Shown piece by piece: positions 1 to 24,180 of a DNA stretch of 64,000 bases. Each line of letters begins with the position of its first letter. Position 1 is the first letter of the stretch. Origin of the DNA: Azolla caroliniana (taxonomy: Eukaryota > Polypodiophyta); contig JBHGNT010000007.1 in assembly GCA_043228905.1 (NCBI GenBank), forward strand, positions 9,114,001 through 9,178,000, read 5' to 3'. The notes beneath the pieces were generated by a model, which saw nothing but the letters and a program-made list of their open reading frames with translations, had not been told where the DNA came from and made no database searches. A program made the position numbers and the translations under genes.

Positions 1-609
1 GTTTACGGTCTCTGTAGATCATTTCGGCCTTTCAAAGATATTAATAAAATATTTGAAAACATGGAGCTATTTCTCTTTGTTCTATTGGGTCTGTACATTA
101 GTGGTAAGCCATATTATTAACACACATGCCAATGCCAAATCTCACTAATTGCACTGTTTCACTGGATAACAGTGCAAAATTTAGGGGCTTGATGCATGAC
201 CTTCAGATCTACTCCAGACAACCTTAACATACTGGCTACCTCTGTTTGGTCTCTCTATTCCTGCATAATTATTATCCATTTCATTTTTTATTCCCATCCA
301 TTTTCTCTCGTTATCAGACATAGTAATTGATCTCATCTGGATGTACTTGTGTTCTTCTCTCAACTTATTTTGGTCCGTCGAAGACATTAGGATATAATTT
401 CTTTTTCTTATGTAGATCTAGGGGTGAGATAGATTGATAAGTGAAGAATATCCTATTTTCCTCCATTTTATTCAACTTTTGTATTTATAATTGTGGGGGG
501 GTTACTTTCTTGCAATTGATAGGTTAAGAATATCAGGTCTTTTAAAGATCACATATTTGCATATGAATGTCCACCAGTCAAAGGTTTCTTTCTTAACAAA
601 AATATCCAG
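1..609 (+). other. Partial intron of the LD gene
   Basis: T-rich sequence without a convincing exon, ending in an AG splice acceptor at 608-609 just before the first LD exon in view. The upstream LD exons, which in the family encode the homeodomain-like N-terminal half, would lie before the window. Short ORFs here show no coding character. Confidence 0.6.
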
Positions 610-3407
610 GTTCCAAGCAGAAGCGGAAAGTTCAACTTGTTGAAGCTTCAGTGAGACGTAGAGATATGGATGGTGTCAGGGTCTCTAGTTTTGAATCTAC
701 ACCACGACCACTCTCTGCCGACGACATAAGGAAAGCCAAACAACGGGCCTATTTTCTGAACAGTTCAAAGGCACAAAAACCTTCGCTAAACAATCAGAAG
801 GGCATTATTCCATCAAATCTAGGTGCACCAACAGTCAGTCGTTGTGATCAACAAAATATAGGCTTGGTTTCCAACCAAGAGCAGCTTTTGGAAGGGGTCT
901 CAAGAAATCTGAGCTCTAATTTAACTGCCTCCAGTACTGAAGCCAGCCCTACATCAAGGGAGGATTTAGAAAAAAGTTCACTCACTATGGCATCAGTTGA
1001 TTATGCAGATTTTCCTGGTTCCAGGGTTTCAGATGTAAAATTAGATCAAGATGGTGGGCAAATTTCAGATGTAAAATTAGAACAGGATGGTGGGCAACTT
1101 GCAGACATGAAATTAGAGCAAGATGGTGAGCCGCAAACTGCACAAATAGAGAACATATCAGGATCAGAGGTCAAGGAATTTGAAGAACCAAGTACCAAGG
1201 ACAGCAGTCCATTAACTGCAAAACAACTTCGAGACACAAGTTTCATTGAATCCCCCCTGATTCAGTGGGTTGAACCTCCAAGTATGATTTTCATCTACAT
1301 AGGAAATTCTTCTTCTACAAGAATGAATACTGTTAGAAGTGCCTGTTTACTAAAGTCGTTGCTCTTTATTTACTTTGTAGGAGTTCTTCTTGATCCTCAA
1401 TGGAGAGTTGCAAGTGGGGAACAGAGCAGAGAGACTCATTCTCAATCTTTACGGCTGAACAATGTGGAGGAAGTTTTTTATACATCAATAGAAGGCATAC
1501 CACTCAATCCAGAAGAGCCTGCAGAAAAAATCTGCCTCTTTGTGGATGATGCTTCAGTTCCTGAAATTCTTCTTGAAGCAATAGATGAAGAGAACGTGGA
1601 AAGAGATGGTGCTCTACAGTCTCCTAATAGTGAATCAGGAAAACACGAGGACGATGGTAATAAAGTGGAGGGTACTGTCTATGTTTCAGATGAAGGATTT
1701 GACAGTATTAAACCAATAGAAGTCTTTTCTAAGTGTCAAAGTGAGCTTGAGTTGGCATATTCCTCAAAACTTTCCCATGACATTAAAGAAGAATCATCGC
1801 TACTACAATTATCATCAGGACCTAATAATGGTGGAGTTGAATTCATATCTGATGTTGATGCATTACATGGAAACAGTAATGGGAAACATGTAATAGCATC
1901 TACTCTTTCTCAGAAGTATAATGAGGGTAAAGAGATTAAAGATATGCCCTTTTATCATGCAAACAATATTCAGAATATGGAGCATGGTAGTGTAGGTTTA
2001 GAGCATGACTCGATGCTTCCAAAGGAAGAGGTTTTGGTAGATACATTGGGTACAAGAAGCAACATAATTCTGCCTCAGAGGGAGAATGAAACAGTGAGTA
2101 ACATACGAGCAAATGGTCTTCAACCACCTCAGCCAGTTGATCCTTGTTCCACCACTGGAAAAGACGGGACTGGTTTGAATATTTCTGAACTAAGTCCAGA
2201 AGCATGCGCGGAAATGCTTAAAGTTGTTCTCCCACAACTTGCTGACAATGGCAAAGGATTTGGTGCTGATCTTGGATTACTTTCTGTGTTTTTGAAGAAT
2301 CCAGAGTTGGTCCATACATTGATGTCAAATGGTCCTGGTAGTAATACGGAGTCTTCAAAAGATTTGGCAAAGAAAGATTCAAATATAAGCAGCCAGATGT
2401 CCAACTTGAGCATCGAACTAGCAAAAATTATTGCTGGAGGATTGCCAAATGAAACGTTCAATGCTAAAATTGGTCAGTCTATGCCCATTAACCCTGCTGT
2501 GGCTCAGGTAGGAGAACCAACCTTCAGAAAACCTGGAGAATTAGCATCACCACAACTATTATCACTGCACGAGTCCCAGCCAGTCCACCAATCAGTGAGT
2601 ACCCCTGTTTGAGAGGAACTTCTGCTATTTATATGTTTTGCCTAGCTTATGCTTTACCTTTTGTTGCAGATTCAACCTAAAAATAGCCAGCCATTACCGC
2701 CGGCTAACAAAGATGTTGCTATACACAGAGGACAGGATTGGATTGATGCATATGGGCATGTTGCAAGGTTTGATGAAGGTACTGGATTAAGTAGCTCTTC
2801 AGTAACCTGGGTACCATCAAGGCCAGCCCATGACCGTGTTTATACTGCTGGAGAATACTCCCAAGGGTTTCAAAGTTCTAATCAGTCCATTCATGGGAGA
2901 GCTTCTCACCCAGCAACATCTTCTCCGTCAATTCAAAGAGGGCAGACTTCTATGTTTGTGCATAATGGTCGGGAAATGAATCAATCAGTTCACGCTGTAG
3001 ATAGGCAAGAAATTACCCTGAGTGGCCGGAACCCACAAATTCCTTATGTGGATTTGCCGAATCAATCATATACAAAGCATAGGGATAGTGGCATGGTGGT
3101 TGGAATTTTGCCTGTGCCAGAAGTTTATCATCCCAACCACCGTGTTCAGCCTCCAACATCAATGCATGACATGCATGCTCGGCATGCTGTGAGAGGTTTA
3201 GTGCCACCGCAAGTGATCAGTAACAGTCACCTCAACTATGGGCATAATTACCATGATCAAAAGCTCAGACCACAACATATTTTACCACCACCACCATTAC
3301 CACAAGCAAGGCCTCCACCATCCTTTGCAGCAAACCCCATAAGACCACAGATGATGTGGAGTTCACAATCTCAAATAAATCGTGGTAGACATAACAGGCT
3401 AGGATAG
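610..3407 (+). CDS. LD: LUMINIDEPENDENS homologue, 3' part (three exons)
   Basis: LD is a plant nuclear homeodomain-like regulator of the autonomous flowering pathway in Arabidopsis; its role in a non-flowering plant is unknown. Exons read 610-1281, 1381-2594 and 2670-3407, giving about 873 codons and a TAG stop at 3405-3407. Diagnostic matches are: KQKRKVQLVEA at the first exon start; RPLSADDIRKAKQRAYF; WRVASGEQSRE followed by IPLNPEEP across exon 2; LLSVFLKNPELVHTLMS near the middle; and a Gln/Pro/His-rich tail ending near NRLG. Their order matches the C-terminal half of Arabidopsis LD. GTG at 651 is internal, since the frame stays open upstream to the acceptor at 609. Intron 1 (1282-1380) is 99 nt, in frame and stop-free. 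Intron 2 (2595-2669) has a stop. The N-terminus is outside the window. The gene converges on the ATPase gene downstream. Confidence 0.86.
1027..1134 (+). repeat. Three 36-nt in-frame tandem repeats in LD
   Basis: Inside LD exon 610-1281, three successive 12-codon units read VSDVKLDQDGGQ, ISDVKLEQDGGQ and LADMKLEQDGEP. They are acidic and hydrophilic, and the reading frame is kept. I know of no such repeat in Arabidopsis LD, so this looks like a lineage-specific expansion in a disordered region. Confidence 0.85.
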
Positions 3408-6400
3408 ATATATCAAGTGTTTTCATTGAGTTGAAATTTGGCAGGAGGAGAATGGCCTCAGATGGGTTGCTACATAGAATATAAAAAAGCAGTTTTGCAT
3501 GATGTACTTTGGTATAGCAGTTTTACTTTCTCCAATAGTATAGCATAGGTGTTGGACAGAAAATTGTCCATGTGTATTCATCTGCAGGCTTATGTGGCCT
3601 GCACCAATTTGTAAAGTAAGCTCTTTGTAGAAAGAAGATTAATGGAATGATTATAAGACACTTCTTTGGTAATCTGTCTCGACCTGGTGTATTAGTCGAT
3701 ACTTCGATGAACAACTTTGATTCTGCTTATTCGGTGATGAAATAGTTGAGCCTAATTTGGATTATTAGTGGATCCACATGTGCCAAAGAAGACCCTAAGG
3801 CTTTTTTCCTCAAATTTGTCAATTGCTTTTTTTGCTAGCTTTTACATGACCTTCCAAGCTTGAGTTGTGATAGAAACATGGATTGGTTGAGCTTGGATGA
3901 AGATGATGTAAGGATGGAAGATTTTAGAATATACATAATGAACTTGATACAGTGGCTCTCTAGATATGAAGTTTGCATGTTCTCTTTTTGCTTATTTGAT
4001 TCAAATATAAATTTTTACCAACTTTTCACCCTCTCTTCTATCAGGCATTCTCTTATTTAATTTTTTAATTTCATATTCTTGGTTTGATCATCAACTACAC
4101 TACAATTGCGTAAGTTTTAAACATGTAAGATGTGCTCCTCAGTAAGTTAATAATAAGTTCCTTGACACCCTTGAATGGGTAAAGTCAGATTTGAAATGCA
4201 GAGGTATACGGTTCAAAACATCTTGGAATATTTATGATCAAGTCTCAGCTGCAGAAGAAGTTAACAGGCCCCACAATTCTTGCAGACTTGTAGACAATGA
4301 ATTGTCTATATCTGAAGAAAGGATATGTTACATGTTGATATAAATCTTTCTGTAACATATGGGGCTTATTTGGCAATAGTGACTTCTAACAACTCAAATG
4401 GTGAACTTCCACATCAGATTGAGCAGAAACTTCAACAACTCTTGTAAATCCTGGTTTAGTCCTGTATCTCATTAATGACTGAATAGTTCTTGATGCAGTT
4501 AGTAAAAGGCACAGAACAAAGATAATACGTACATAGATCTATGTAGGTGAATCAAATATGTTATTTGACTGAAAACATTTATGCCAGTTTTTGACTTCTG
4601 ATGTCTGTGGACAAGCCTATGCGAGCTGATCAACACAACACACTGGGGTATGGTTCATGATGACTGAGTGATGTTTTGCATTGAGTACATTATTTTATTC
4701 AATTGGTATAACAGCTTAAACATTCTAGTTGTGATGTGAATTTGTGCAAAGAACGCAAAATACAGGAGTGAGATTACTTTGATCCAAGAGGCATTTGCTG
4801 AAATTATTACTGTTGCTAGCATTAATATCCACCTTTCAAAGGTTTTTTTGCAATGTGAACCATAGGTGGTAGAGTATATAGTGCATTTTAATCTGGCATG
4901 CATTTAGTAATTTGTATAAGAAGCAAAATATAATATATATATATATAGGCTGTCAATATTGGACAATTCTTAATGAGACCACATTGAACAAACTATTAAT
5001 CACTACAAACGTGTAATAACAAATAAAATAACTCTAGAGCCTACACATGTCAAACTCTTGATAGATTTTTACAACACATGTGGCTAACTATTTTTGAGAT
5101 TTACATAATCGACAACAAAATGTAACATAACAAGCAAAATACCTGATTAGCATACAAATAAGGCCTTTGATCATTCGAAATGTAAAGCAACAAATAAAGT
5201 GCCTCAGTAGCATATAAAATCACTTGGATCACTAGAAATGTAAATAACAAATAAAACACCTCAATAGCCTCTAAAATAAAGACTTTGATCACTAGAAATG
5301 TAGAATAGAGCAAAATTTGATTATAGAAATCTAAAACAAATAAAACATCTAAATAGACTAAGACAACAAGTTCTGTCACCAAAAATGTAAAACTTCCCAA
5401 TAGCCTAGAAAATAACGACTTTGATCTCCAAAAATGTGAATAACAAATCAAATACCTCAATAGCTTAGAAAATACCTTATCTTCCAGCACACAAATGGTA
5501 TTTACAATATTAGATATTCCTTGAAGAGAAAGTGGGATATTTGGAATCGCGAGTGCAAAAAAACAAAGTTAAAAGAGCGAAATGTCATAAATATGCAGCA
5601 AGGCTAGTAAAAATTTGAGTAACAGCAAAAAAAGTAAATATAAATATGACAAATACATGCACGCTATTCTGTGACCATATTATATACCCCATCTCAGATA
5701 GTACGAACAAACAATATGAAACCTTTAACTGATGATTCATTTAATCAATTGTCCAGTTGATTTGAAAAATAATTAGTAAAAGTAGATTGGAAATTGTCCA
5801 TCCAAATGAATACAGTTAATTGGCCATGACTGTTATACAGAAAGTCTCCCTCCAAGTCTTCTTCCTCAATGATGTAAACAACTGAGGCATTGCAAGTCCG
5901 AGATCATGATTATGAAAATAAAAAAGAGACTTTTAGAATGGCAGTGTATCTTTAAGAAACAAGAGATGGTTCAAATGTCACCCCAAGTATTCCGCTCTCT
6001 GCAAAAACCAAATGGAGGTAATAGAAATATATAACTTAAATAATGACAGAATGCTCCACAAAGTCTAATGAATTAAAAAAACCTCACATGCCCCCTAATA
6101 TGTGAACAGTATGTGGATATGCATTCTAAACATATTCTCATACTTTCCTTTTATTAAATGCACTTTACATCTGATATTTTGATTTAGGATTGATTGTGTC
6201 CTGCTTCTAAAAACTAAAGCATTGATGTCCTCTGCTTCTAAACATATATGAGGCTGCTATATATATCCCACTATCTCAACTAACTACTCAGGATCCGGAT
6301 TTGAAACAAAAACCAAGAAAATTTGTGATTCTTGATACAATATTGATCATATTCTTGATTTGGCTTCAAATTGATTATACATTAACGGAAACATATATTT

Positions 6401-6685
6401 CAGTTATTATTTTTTGTCAATCACAAAATCTTTAATCGATCAATCATTGGTTCAGCATCCTGCACAAAATAACATTATTTGTAAAAATTTGAGAGTGATT
6501 AATCATTAACTTCTTTAATACTCATTTTAATAATAAAAGAAAATGGTAAGATTGGAGCAAAACAAAATTGCATTCCATACATTATTGGTACACGGCAGTA
6601 GCTTTGATGACTCACTGAACTTCATTCTGAAGTTGGGCTTTGCTTTTATTTTCACACGCTGTCCAGATTGGGCCCACCATATACT
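3408..6685. other. Intergenic region between convergent LD and ATPase genes
   Basis: AT-rich sequence holding both 3' UTRs and poly(A) regions. No protein family or RNA gene was recognised. A degenerate tandem repeat lies at about 5105-5480 (separate entry), and a short (AT)n run lies near 4931-4947. The ORFs here are short and lack motifs. Confidence 0.6.
5105..5480. repeat. Degenerate tandem repeat, about 58-60 bp unit
   Basis: Units of the form ACAAATAAAACACCTCAATA, then a run such as GCCTCTAAAATAAAGACTTT, then GATCACTAGAAATGTA recur from about 5130 to 5480, with decay and one spacer-like unit near 5310-5370. The repetition explains a 129-codon minus-strand ORF over the same stretch, which has no other coding support. 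Confidence 0.7.
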
Positions 6686-19131
<12,446 letters not shown>

Positions 19132-20120
19132 GGTGAGATTTGTTCCAGAAAGAAGAAGAAAAAGAGAGAGGAAGAAAGGCGCTCTCTCCCTCTTTGTTTT
19201 CCAATGGAGGAGGAGGAGGAGAAGGAGGGGGGCAATCTGTATTATTCGGATCAGTCAGTTTAATGGAGCAGGGGAAGAAAACATGGCATTTCCTTCTCCT
19301 TCTCCTTCTCCTATTCCTATTCCTATTCCTTTCTTTTTGTTTGGACTGCGCCTCGCTCACTCACCTCTGCTCTCCCTCTCCCTCTCCCTCTCCCTCTGTT
19401 CTTTTCCTTCTTTTCTTCTGTATTTCTTTCTCATGAACCTACTATACAGTATACTACTACTGTATGTACATACATACATACATTATACATACATACAATT
19501 TACAATACATACATACATACGCTCTTGTTTGCTGCCAAATCCTAATGAGTCCTGCCCTGGCGAAGGAATCGTGGCCTCTGACGGTACAGGGCGCGTGCGA
19601 TCTGCACCGCCATATCTTTATCTAAAAAAGCGTGTGAGTTCCCGATAGCCCCGACTATGACAACCTCTATCACTAGTAGCCCGACTCTCTGATTGCAGTA
19701 ACCCGACCGACGCAAGACAGGAGCCCGACCAACTCGAGGCTGGAGCCTAACTCAAATCAATAGGCTGATCAAGTCACAACAAGAGCTCGACTCAAAGCCT
19801 GGCATCAAAAGCTTCAAAAAACTTGTAAGTATTTTTTTTTTTAAACTGACATCAAAATCTCTGAGTTTTAAATATATAAAACTTCCACTGTTAACACACA
19901 CAAATCGTCTTCCCAATGTAAAACAAAAAAGAAGAAGAGATTGTTCCAAACACCATTCCATCTTAGATTTCACCAAAGCATTAAAATTTCCACCACCAAT
20001 TATATTTCAACCACCCAAAAATTCAGCCACAAAATCACCAGAGATGTGATTTGAACATACTTAAAACTACAAATTACAAAAATTCCAACCACAAACAATT
20101 TCTAAATCACTAATCAAAGA
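19132..20120 (-). promoter_or_regulatory. 5' flank of the ATPase gene, microsatellite-rich
   Basis: Sequence upstream of the ATPase start codon on the minus strand. It holds a GGA/GGAGAA-rich stretch (about 19205-19230), a (TCTCCT)-like run near 19290-19325, (CCTCTC)n at about 19371-19399 and CATA/TACA repeats at about 19462-19520. Purine/pyrimidine-rich blocks of this kind are common in plant 5' UTRs and promoters. No TATA box could be assigned. The ORFs of up to 207 codons here are products of the simple repeats. Confidence 0.5.
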
Positions 20121-20123
20121 AAG

Positions 20124-20390
20124 TTGAAGACGAAAGCCCTTAACCAATGAAAAGCAATTCTCAAAGAACTCCGAACATGCACGGAGTCTGAATTCGCTGC
20201 CAATTTCACACATGACGAGATAGCAATATATGACTCAACAAATGACCAAATGATCAACATATGTGAAGAAATTACACTAGATTCAGATGTTGGAACTGTC
20301 CACATTGGATTTGGGAAAGCCACAAGATCATGGAACATGACAATCGGCAATAAGTTCGCCAGGTATGCCTCAATCTTTTGGGTTTAGGCA
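20124..20390 (+). other. Unrecognised open segment
   Basis: A plus-strand frame is open for about 77 codons (20151-20385) after an in-frame TGA. It reads with mixed codon use and segments such as ESEFAANFTHDEIAIYDS and TVHIGFGKATRSWNMTI. I do not recognise the family. It may be an eroded gene or retroelement exon, since it abuts copia sequence. The evidence is weak. Confidence 0.25.
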
Positions 20391-20599
20391 TTTTGTACAC
20401 CAAATACGATAGGTGTTAGCAGTTTGTGTTACATGTTGATTCTAGCCTAAAAAACATGTTCCAACTTGCATGTCGAAGACTAGATCTGTCAGTGTACATG
20501 GTTGAGCATGATTACGATTGTTGTGCAATGTGGTGGAGATGCCATCGACATGGACGATGAGCCTCTTCAGGTATTGGATTGTCAATCCACTTTGGGTGC

Positions 20600-22224
20600 A
20601 ACTTATCTTCCTCAAATTGGCTTTCGAATGTCGAAATCCGACAACTCCCTCTACGTACGACACAACTCTAGAAGCCTAATTGTCATCATCTTATACGTGG
20701 ATGATCTGGTCATTGGAGGTGAAAGTCTAGTCGACATCAACAAGGTCAAGTCCCTCCTCTCCGGAAAATTCGAGATGACGGACATGAAGGAGCTCCATTA
20801 CTTCCTTGGCATCGAAGTAATTCGGATTCTGACCGGCATTATGATCTCTCAACGGCACTACATCCTCAACTTGTTATATAAGTTCGGGATGACTGAGTGC
20901 AAATCGGTCGCTACACCTCTTGATCGAAACCTCAAACTAGATGTTGACTCCGGCACAGACGAGTGCGAGCCGACCCAATATCGTCAACTGATCGGGAGCC
21001 TCATCTATCTCACGATCACTCAACCAGACCTTAGCTATCCAGTGGGCCTCCTTAGCCAATTCATGCAAACTCTGCGAGATATCCATTTCGATTGAACTAA
21101 GCGAGTGTTACGATACAATAGCGGAACAATGGATTACGACATTCTCTACGCATCGGCCACACCCATTTGACTCGAAGGGTACATGGATGTTGATTGGGCC
21201 GGCTACGAAGCCGATCAACGATCGACCTCCGGATTTGTCTTCTCGCTTGGTAGCGGAGCAATATCTTGGAGTAGCAAGAAGCAGCTGAACGTCGCTATTT
21301 CGAGTACGAAGGCCGAATATAGGGACGCATCCATAGCTGCATGTGAAGCCGTATGGCTCAAGAGGATTTTGAAGGATCTAGGCTTTCCCATCAAAGATCC
21401 GACTCCCATTTACTGCGACAACATGAGCAATATATATCTGGCTCGGAACCCAATGTTCCACGCACGCACAAAGCATATTGAAGTGCACTATCACTTCATT
21501 CGAGAGCGTGTTCAGGCCGGAGATGTCGACCTTCTACACATCAACACAAATCTTCAGACAACCAACATCTTCACCAAGGCCCTAGGAGCTGACAAGTTTC
21601 AGCAATTCATGTCAGACCTTGGATTGACGATCCCTGACTTGCCAAGCTTGAGGAGTACAAGCGAGAACTGGGTACGAGCCGAAGTGGACACCGGAGATCG
21701 TCCGAATTGGATACCAACCGAAGCGAACATCAATCGAAAGGAACCAACCCAAGTTGAGCTTGAGGGGGCGTGTTGAGAATCAAACTCAACATAACACAAT
21801 GTGTGAACACACCTTTTGAGAATCCATGATTACTCAAAGGTCAAGAGTCACACCACTACTCTTTACACATTAACTATGTGTCATAAAATCATGTTCTATG
21901 ACACATAAGTAATGAGTTACATATTCCCCATGACTATGAGTCTTCACATTCCCCAAGAGAGAGAGCGGTTGTTGTAGTTAGTTAATGAAGACAGAGGGTG
22001 ACTATATATAAAGCACCCTCCTCACACTTCATATTAAGTCAGTTGTGACTCCTTGATATGCTACATTTTGTAATTCTTATTCTACTTGTGAAATATACAC
22101 CTTCTTCTTGTGTATTCATTTTTCTATCTATCTTGTGTTCTCTCATCTCTCCTCTAATTCCTCTCACACATACACATAACACACATCTCTTCCGCTACAC
22201 ATGAATCATACTCGATTCTTTACA
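20600..22224 (+). mobile_element. Ty1/copia family A, copy 1 (3' part with LTR)
   Basis: Reverse transcriptase (RT) is present from about 20600, with ILYVDDLVIGG as the catalytic YVDD motif and FEMTDMKELHYFLGIEV after it. RNase H follows (DVDWAGYEADQRSTSGF, AEYRDASIAACEA, ending FTKALGADKFQQFMSDLG). In-frame stops at about 21094 and 21168 make it a dead copy. A polypurine tract (GCTTGAGGGGGCG, 21758-21770) precedes the LTR at 21771-22224. Gag, protease, integrase and the 5' LTR are missing. The LTR abuts chromovirus sequence at 22225. Confidence 0.88.
21771..22224 (+). repeat. 3' LTR of copia-A copy 1
   Basis: A 454-bp LTR starting TGTTGAGAATC and ending GATTCTTTACA. Related LTRs occur at 33370-33838 (inverted) and 42471-42858. 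A TATATATAAAGC segment near 22008 is a plausible TATA box. Confidence 0.85.
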
Positions 22225-22487
22225 GTTTGCTTAAACCAAATCAATTCAAGCTCTTTGCCACATGCATGCTCCATGACGACACTTTGCTTGAGGAGATAGT
22301 CAAAACACTTCCCACTAACAATTTCGCCAACGGAATTTAGGAAGGTCTTATTGATCCGTCTAAATCTAAGACGAAAGAAGACTTTGACCGCTTCAGGTTT
22401 GAGGGGGGATTGCTTTACCGAGACCAACTCTTATATGTTCTGGAGGGCCGATGTCGAACTCAATTTCTCCAAAAGTGTCATGATGAC
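22225..22487 (+). mobile_element. Ty3/gypsy chromovirus, left piece
   Basis: Degenerate pol sequence between RNase H and integrase, with GGLLYRDQLLYVLEGRC and a terminal QFLQKCHDD, which is the start of the integrase HHCC region. It stops at the target duplication ATGAC (22483-22487), where copia-D is inserted. The reading resumes at 26462. One in-frame stop is visible near 22338. Confidence 0.75.
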
Positions 22488-22702
22488 TATTGGGAAATCG
22501 GTCTCGCCGGATGGGATTCGGTGATGAATAAAGAGGACCCGGTGAGAACCGGAAGAGAAGACAGATTTGTAAATATGTCTTGAACAAGCCCATTGAGGCT
22601 ATCTTTGTAAATAGCCCTAAGTTCATATAACTATAAATATGACTTAGGGCAATCACTTTATAGGGGATGAGTGTGTTGTTGTCATATTGTTGTAACTGTT
22701 GA
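22488..22702 (+). repeat. 5' LTR fragment of copia-D
   Basis: Matches the first 215 bp of the LTR at 25905, including the GGACCCGGTGAGAACCGGAA segment and the block TATAAATATGACTTAGGGCA, which holds a TATA-like box. The first dinucleotide reads TA instead of TG. Its right end jumps to unrelated filler (22703-22792) and then protease, which indicates an internal deletion. Confidence 0.85.
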
Positions 22703-24127
22703 ACCTTGTCGTCGACGAGACAACGTGGGTTGTTGATTTCAAAGCGTGGTTCCACCTTACCCCAGACCGGAAATGCTTTTGATCCTACACAACCGGTGAG
22801 CACGATTGTGTCCGGATGGGGAATGAAGGGACATGCAGAATTATCGGCATAGGAGATGTGTTGTTGACAACATCAACCGGATGCAAGTTGCTGCTGGAGG
22901 ATGTCCGACACGTTCCGGAGGTTCGACTGAACCTAATATTAGCCGATCGGCTAGATGATGAAGACTACACATGTAGCATCCGGAACAGAGTCATGAAGTT
23001 TTGCAAAGGGAGCTTAATAGTGGCTCGAGCCCGGAAGGTCAACACACTGTACTTGATGAATGCCCGAATATGCCGGGAAGAAGTGAATGTAGCATCTGAC
23101 ACTGCTGGTGAGTTGTGGCACAAAAGGTTGTGTCACATGAGTGAGAAGGGGATGAAGAGGCTTGCCGAAGACAACCTCATTCCGGTGAAGGACGTGCAAC
23201 TTGAAAAGTGCACCGACTGCCTGGCCGGCAAGCAAAACCGCACCTCCTTTCGGTCAAGACCATCGATGAGACGGAATGCACCACTAGAGCTAGTGCATAC
23301 CGATGTGTGTCAAGTTGACACGAAGTCACGTGCTGGATCACAGTACTTCGTGACGTTCATAGATGACCACAACCGGAAGTTGTGGGTCTCACCGTTGAAG
23401 ACGAAGGATCGAGTGTTATCTGTCTTCAAGGAGCTCCACGCGAGAGTGGAAAGAGAAACCGGCCGGAAGTTGAAAGCGGTTCGAGCAAATAACAGAGGAG
23501 AATATCGGGGGTAGTTCGAGGAGTATTGCTGGTCGAAGGGAATCCAGCTCGAATTCACCATGCCGAAGACGCTGGAACTAAACGGGTTGGCCGAAAGGAT
23601 GAACCAGAACATAATGGAGAGAGTCCGGAGCATGCTCACACATGCCAAGTTACCCAAGACGTTTTGGGCTGAGGCGCTGATGACGGCGACCTATGTGATG
23701 AACAGATCACCCTTAGTACCCTTGGACGGAGACTCACCGCAGAAAGTATGGACCGGTAAGGATGTGTCTTACCGGCATCTGAAGGTGCTCGGGTGTCTCG
23801 CATACGTGCATGTGACGAAGGACAAGAGATCAAAGCTGGATCTGAAGTCCCGACCATGCATATTCCTTGGATATGGTGATGATGAGTTCGGTTACCAGGT
23901 GTGGGATCTGGTCAACATAAAGGTGTTCTAGAGTCGGGACATAGTCTTCGTGGAAGACAAGACCATTGCCGACTGGGAGTCGGAGAAGAAGGTAATGAAC
24001 TCCGGATCATCCATTGAAAACCGGCTTGAGGACAAAAAGGATATACCTGGTTGAAAACCAGATGTTAGCCGGCAACCAAATGATACTCGACGAACCGGCC
24101 GGATTCGGACAAGAAACTGAATTGACC

Positions 24128-24180
24128 GAAGAAGAAGAAGAAGAAGAAGAAGAAGAAGAAGAAGAAGAAGAAGAAGAAGA
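24128..24180 (+). repeat. (GAA)n tract encoding poly-Glu in the copia-D linker
   Basis: About 17 consecutive GAA triplets between integrase and RT. They give poly-Glu in one frame and poly-Arg in another. Typical microsatellite growth in an unconstrained linker. Confidence 0.9.

Noticed and set aside
5101-5490. 129-codon minus-strand ORF, Leu/Phe-rich and membrane-like
   Set aside because: Produced by the degenerate 58-60-bp AT-rich repeat; no signal of a real transmembrane protein gene.
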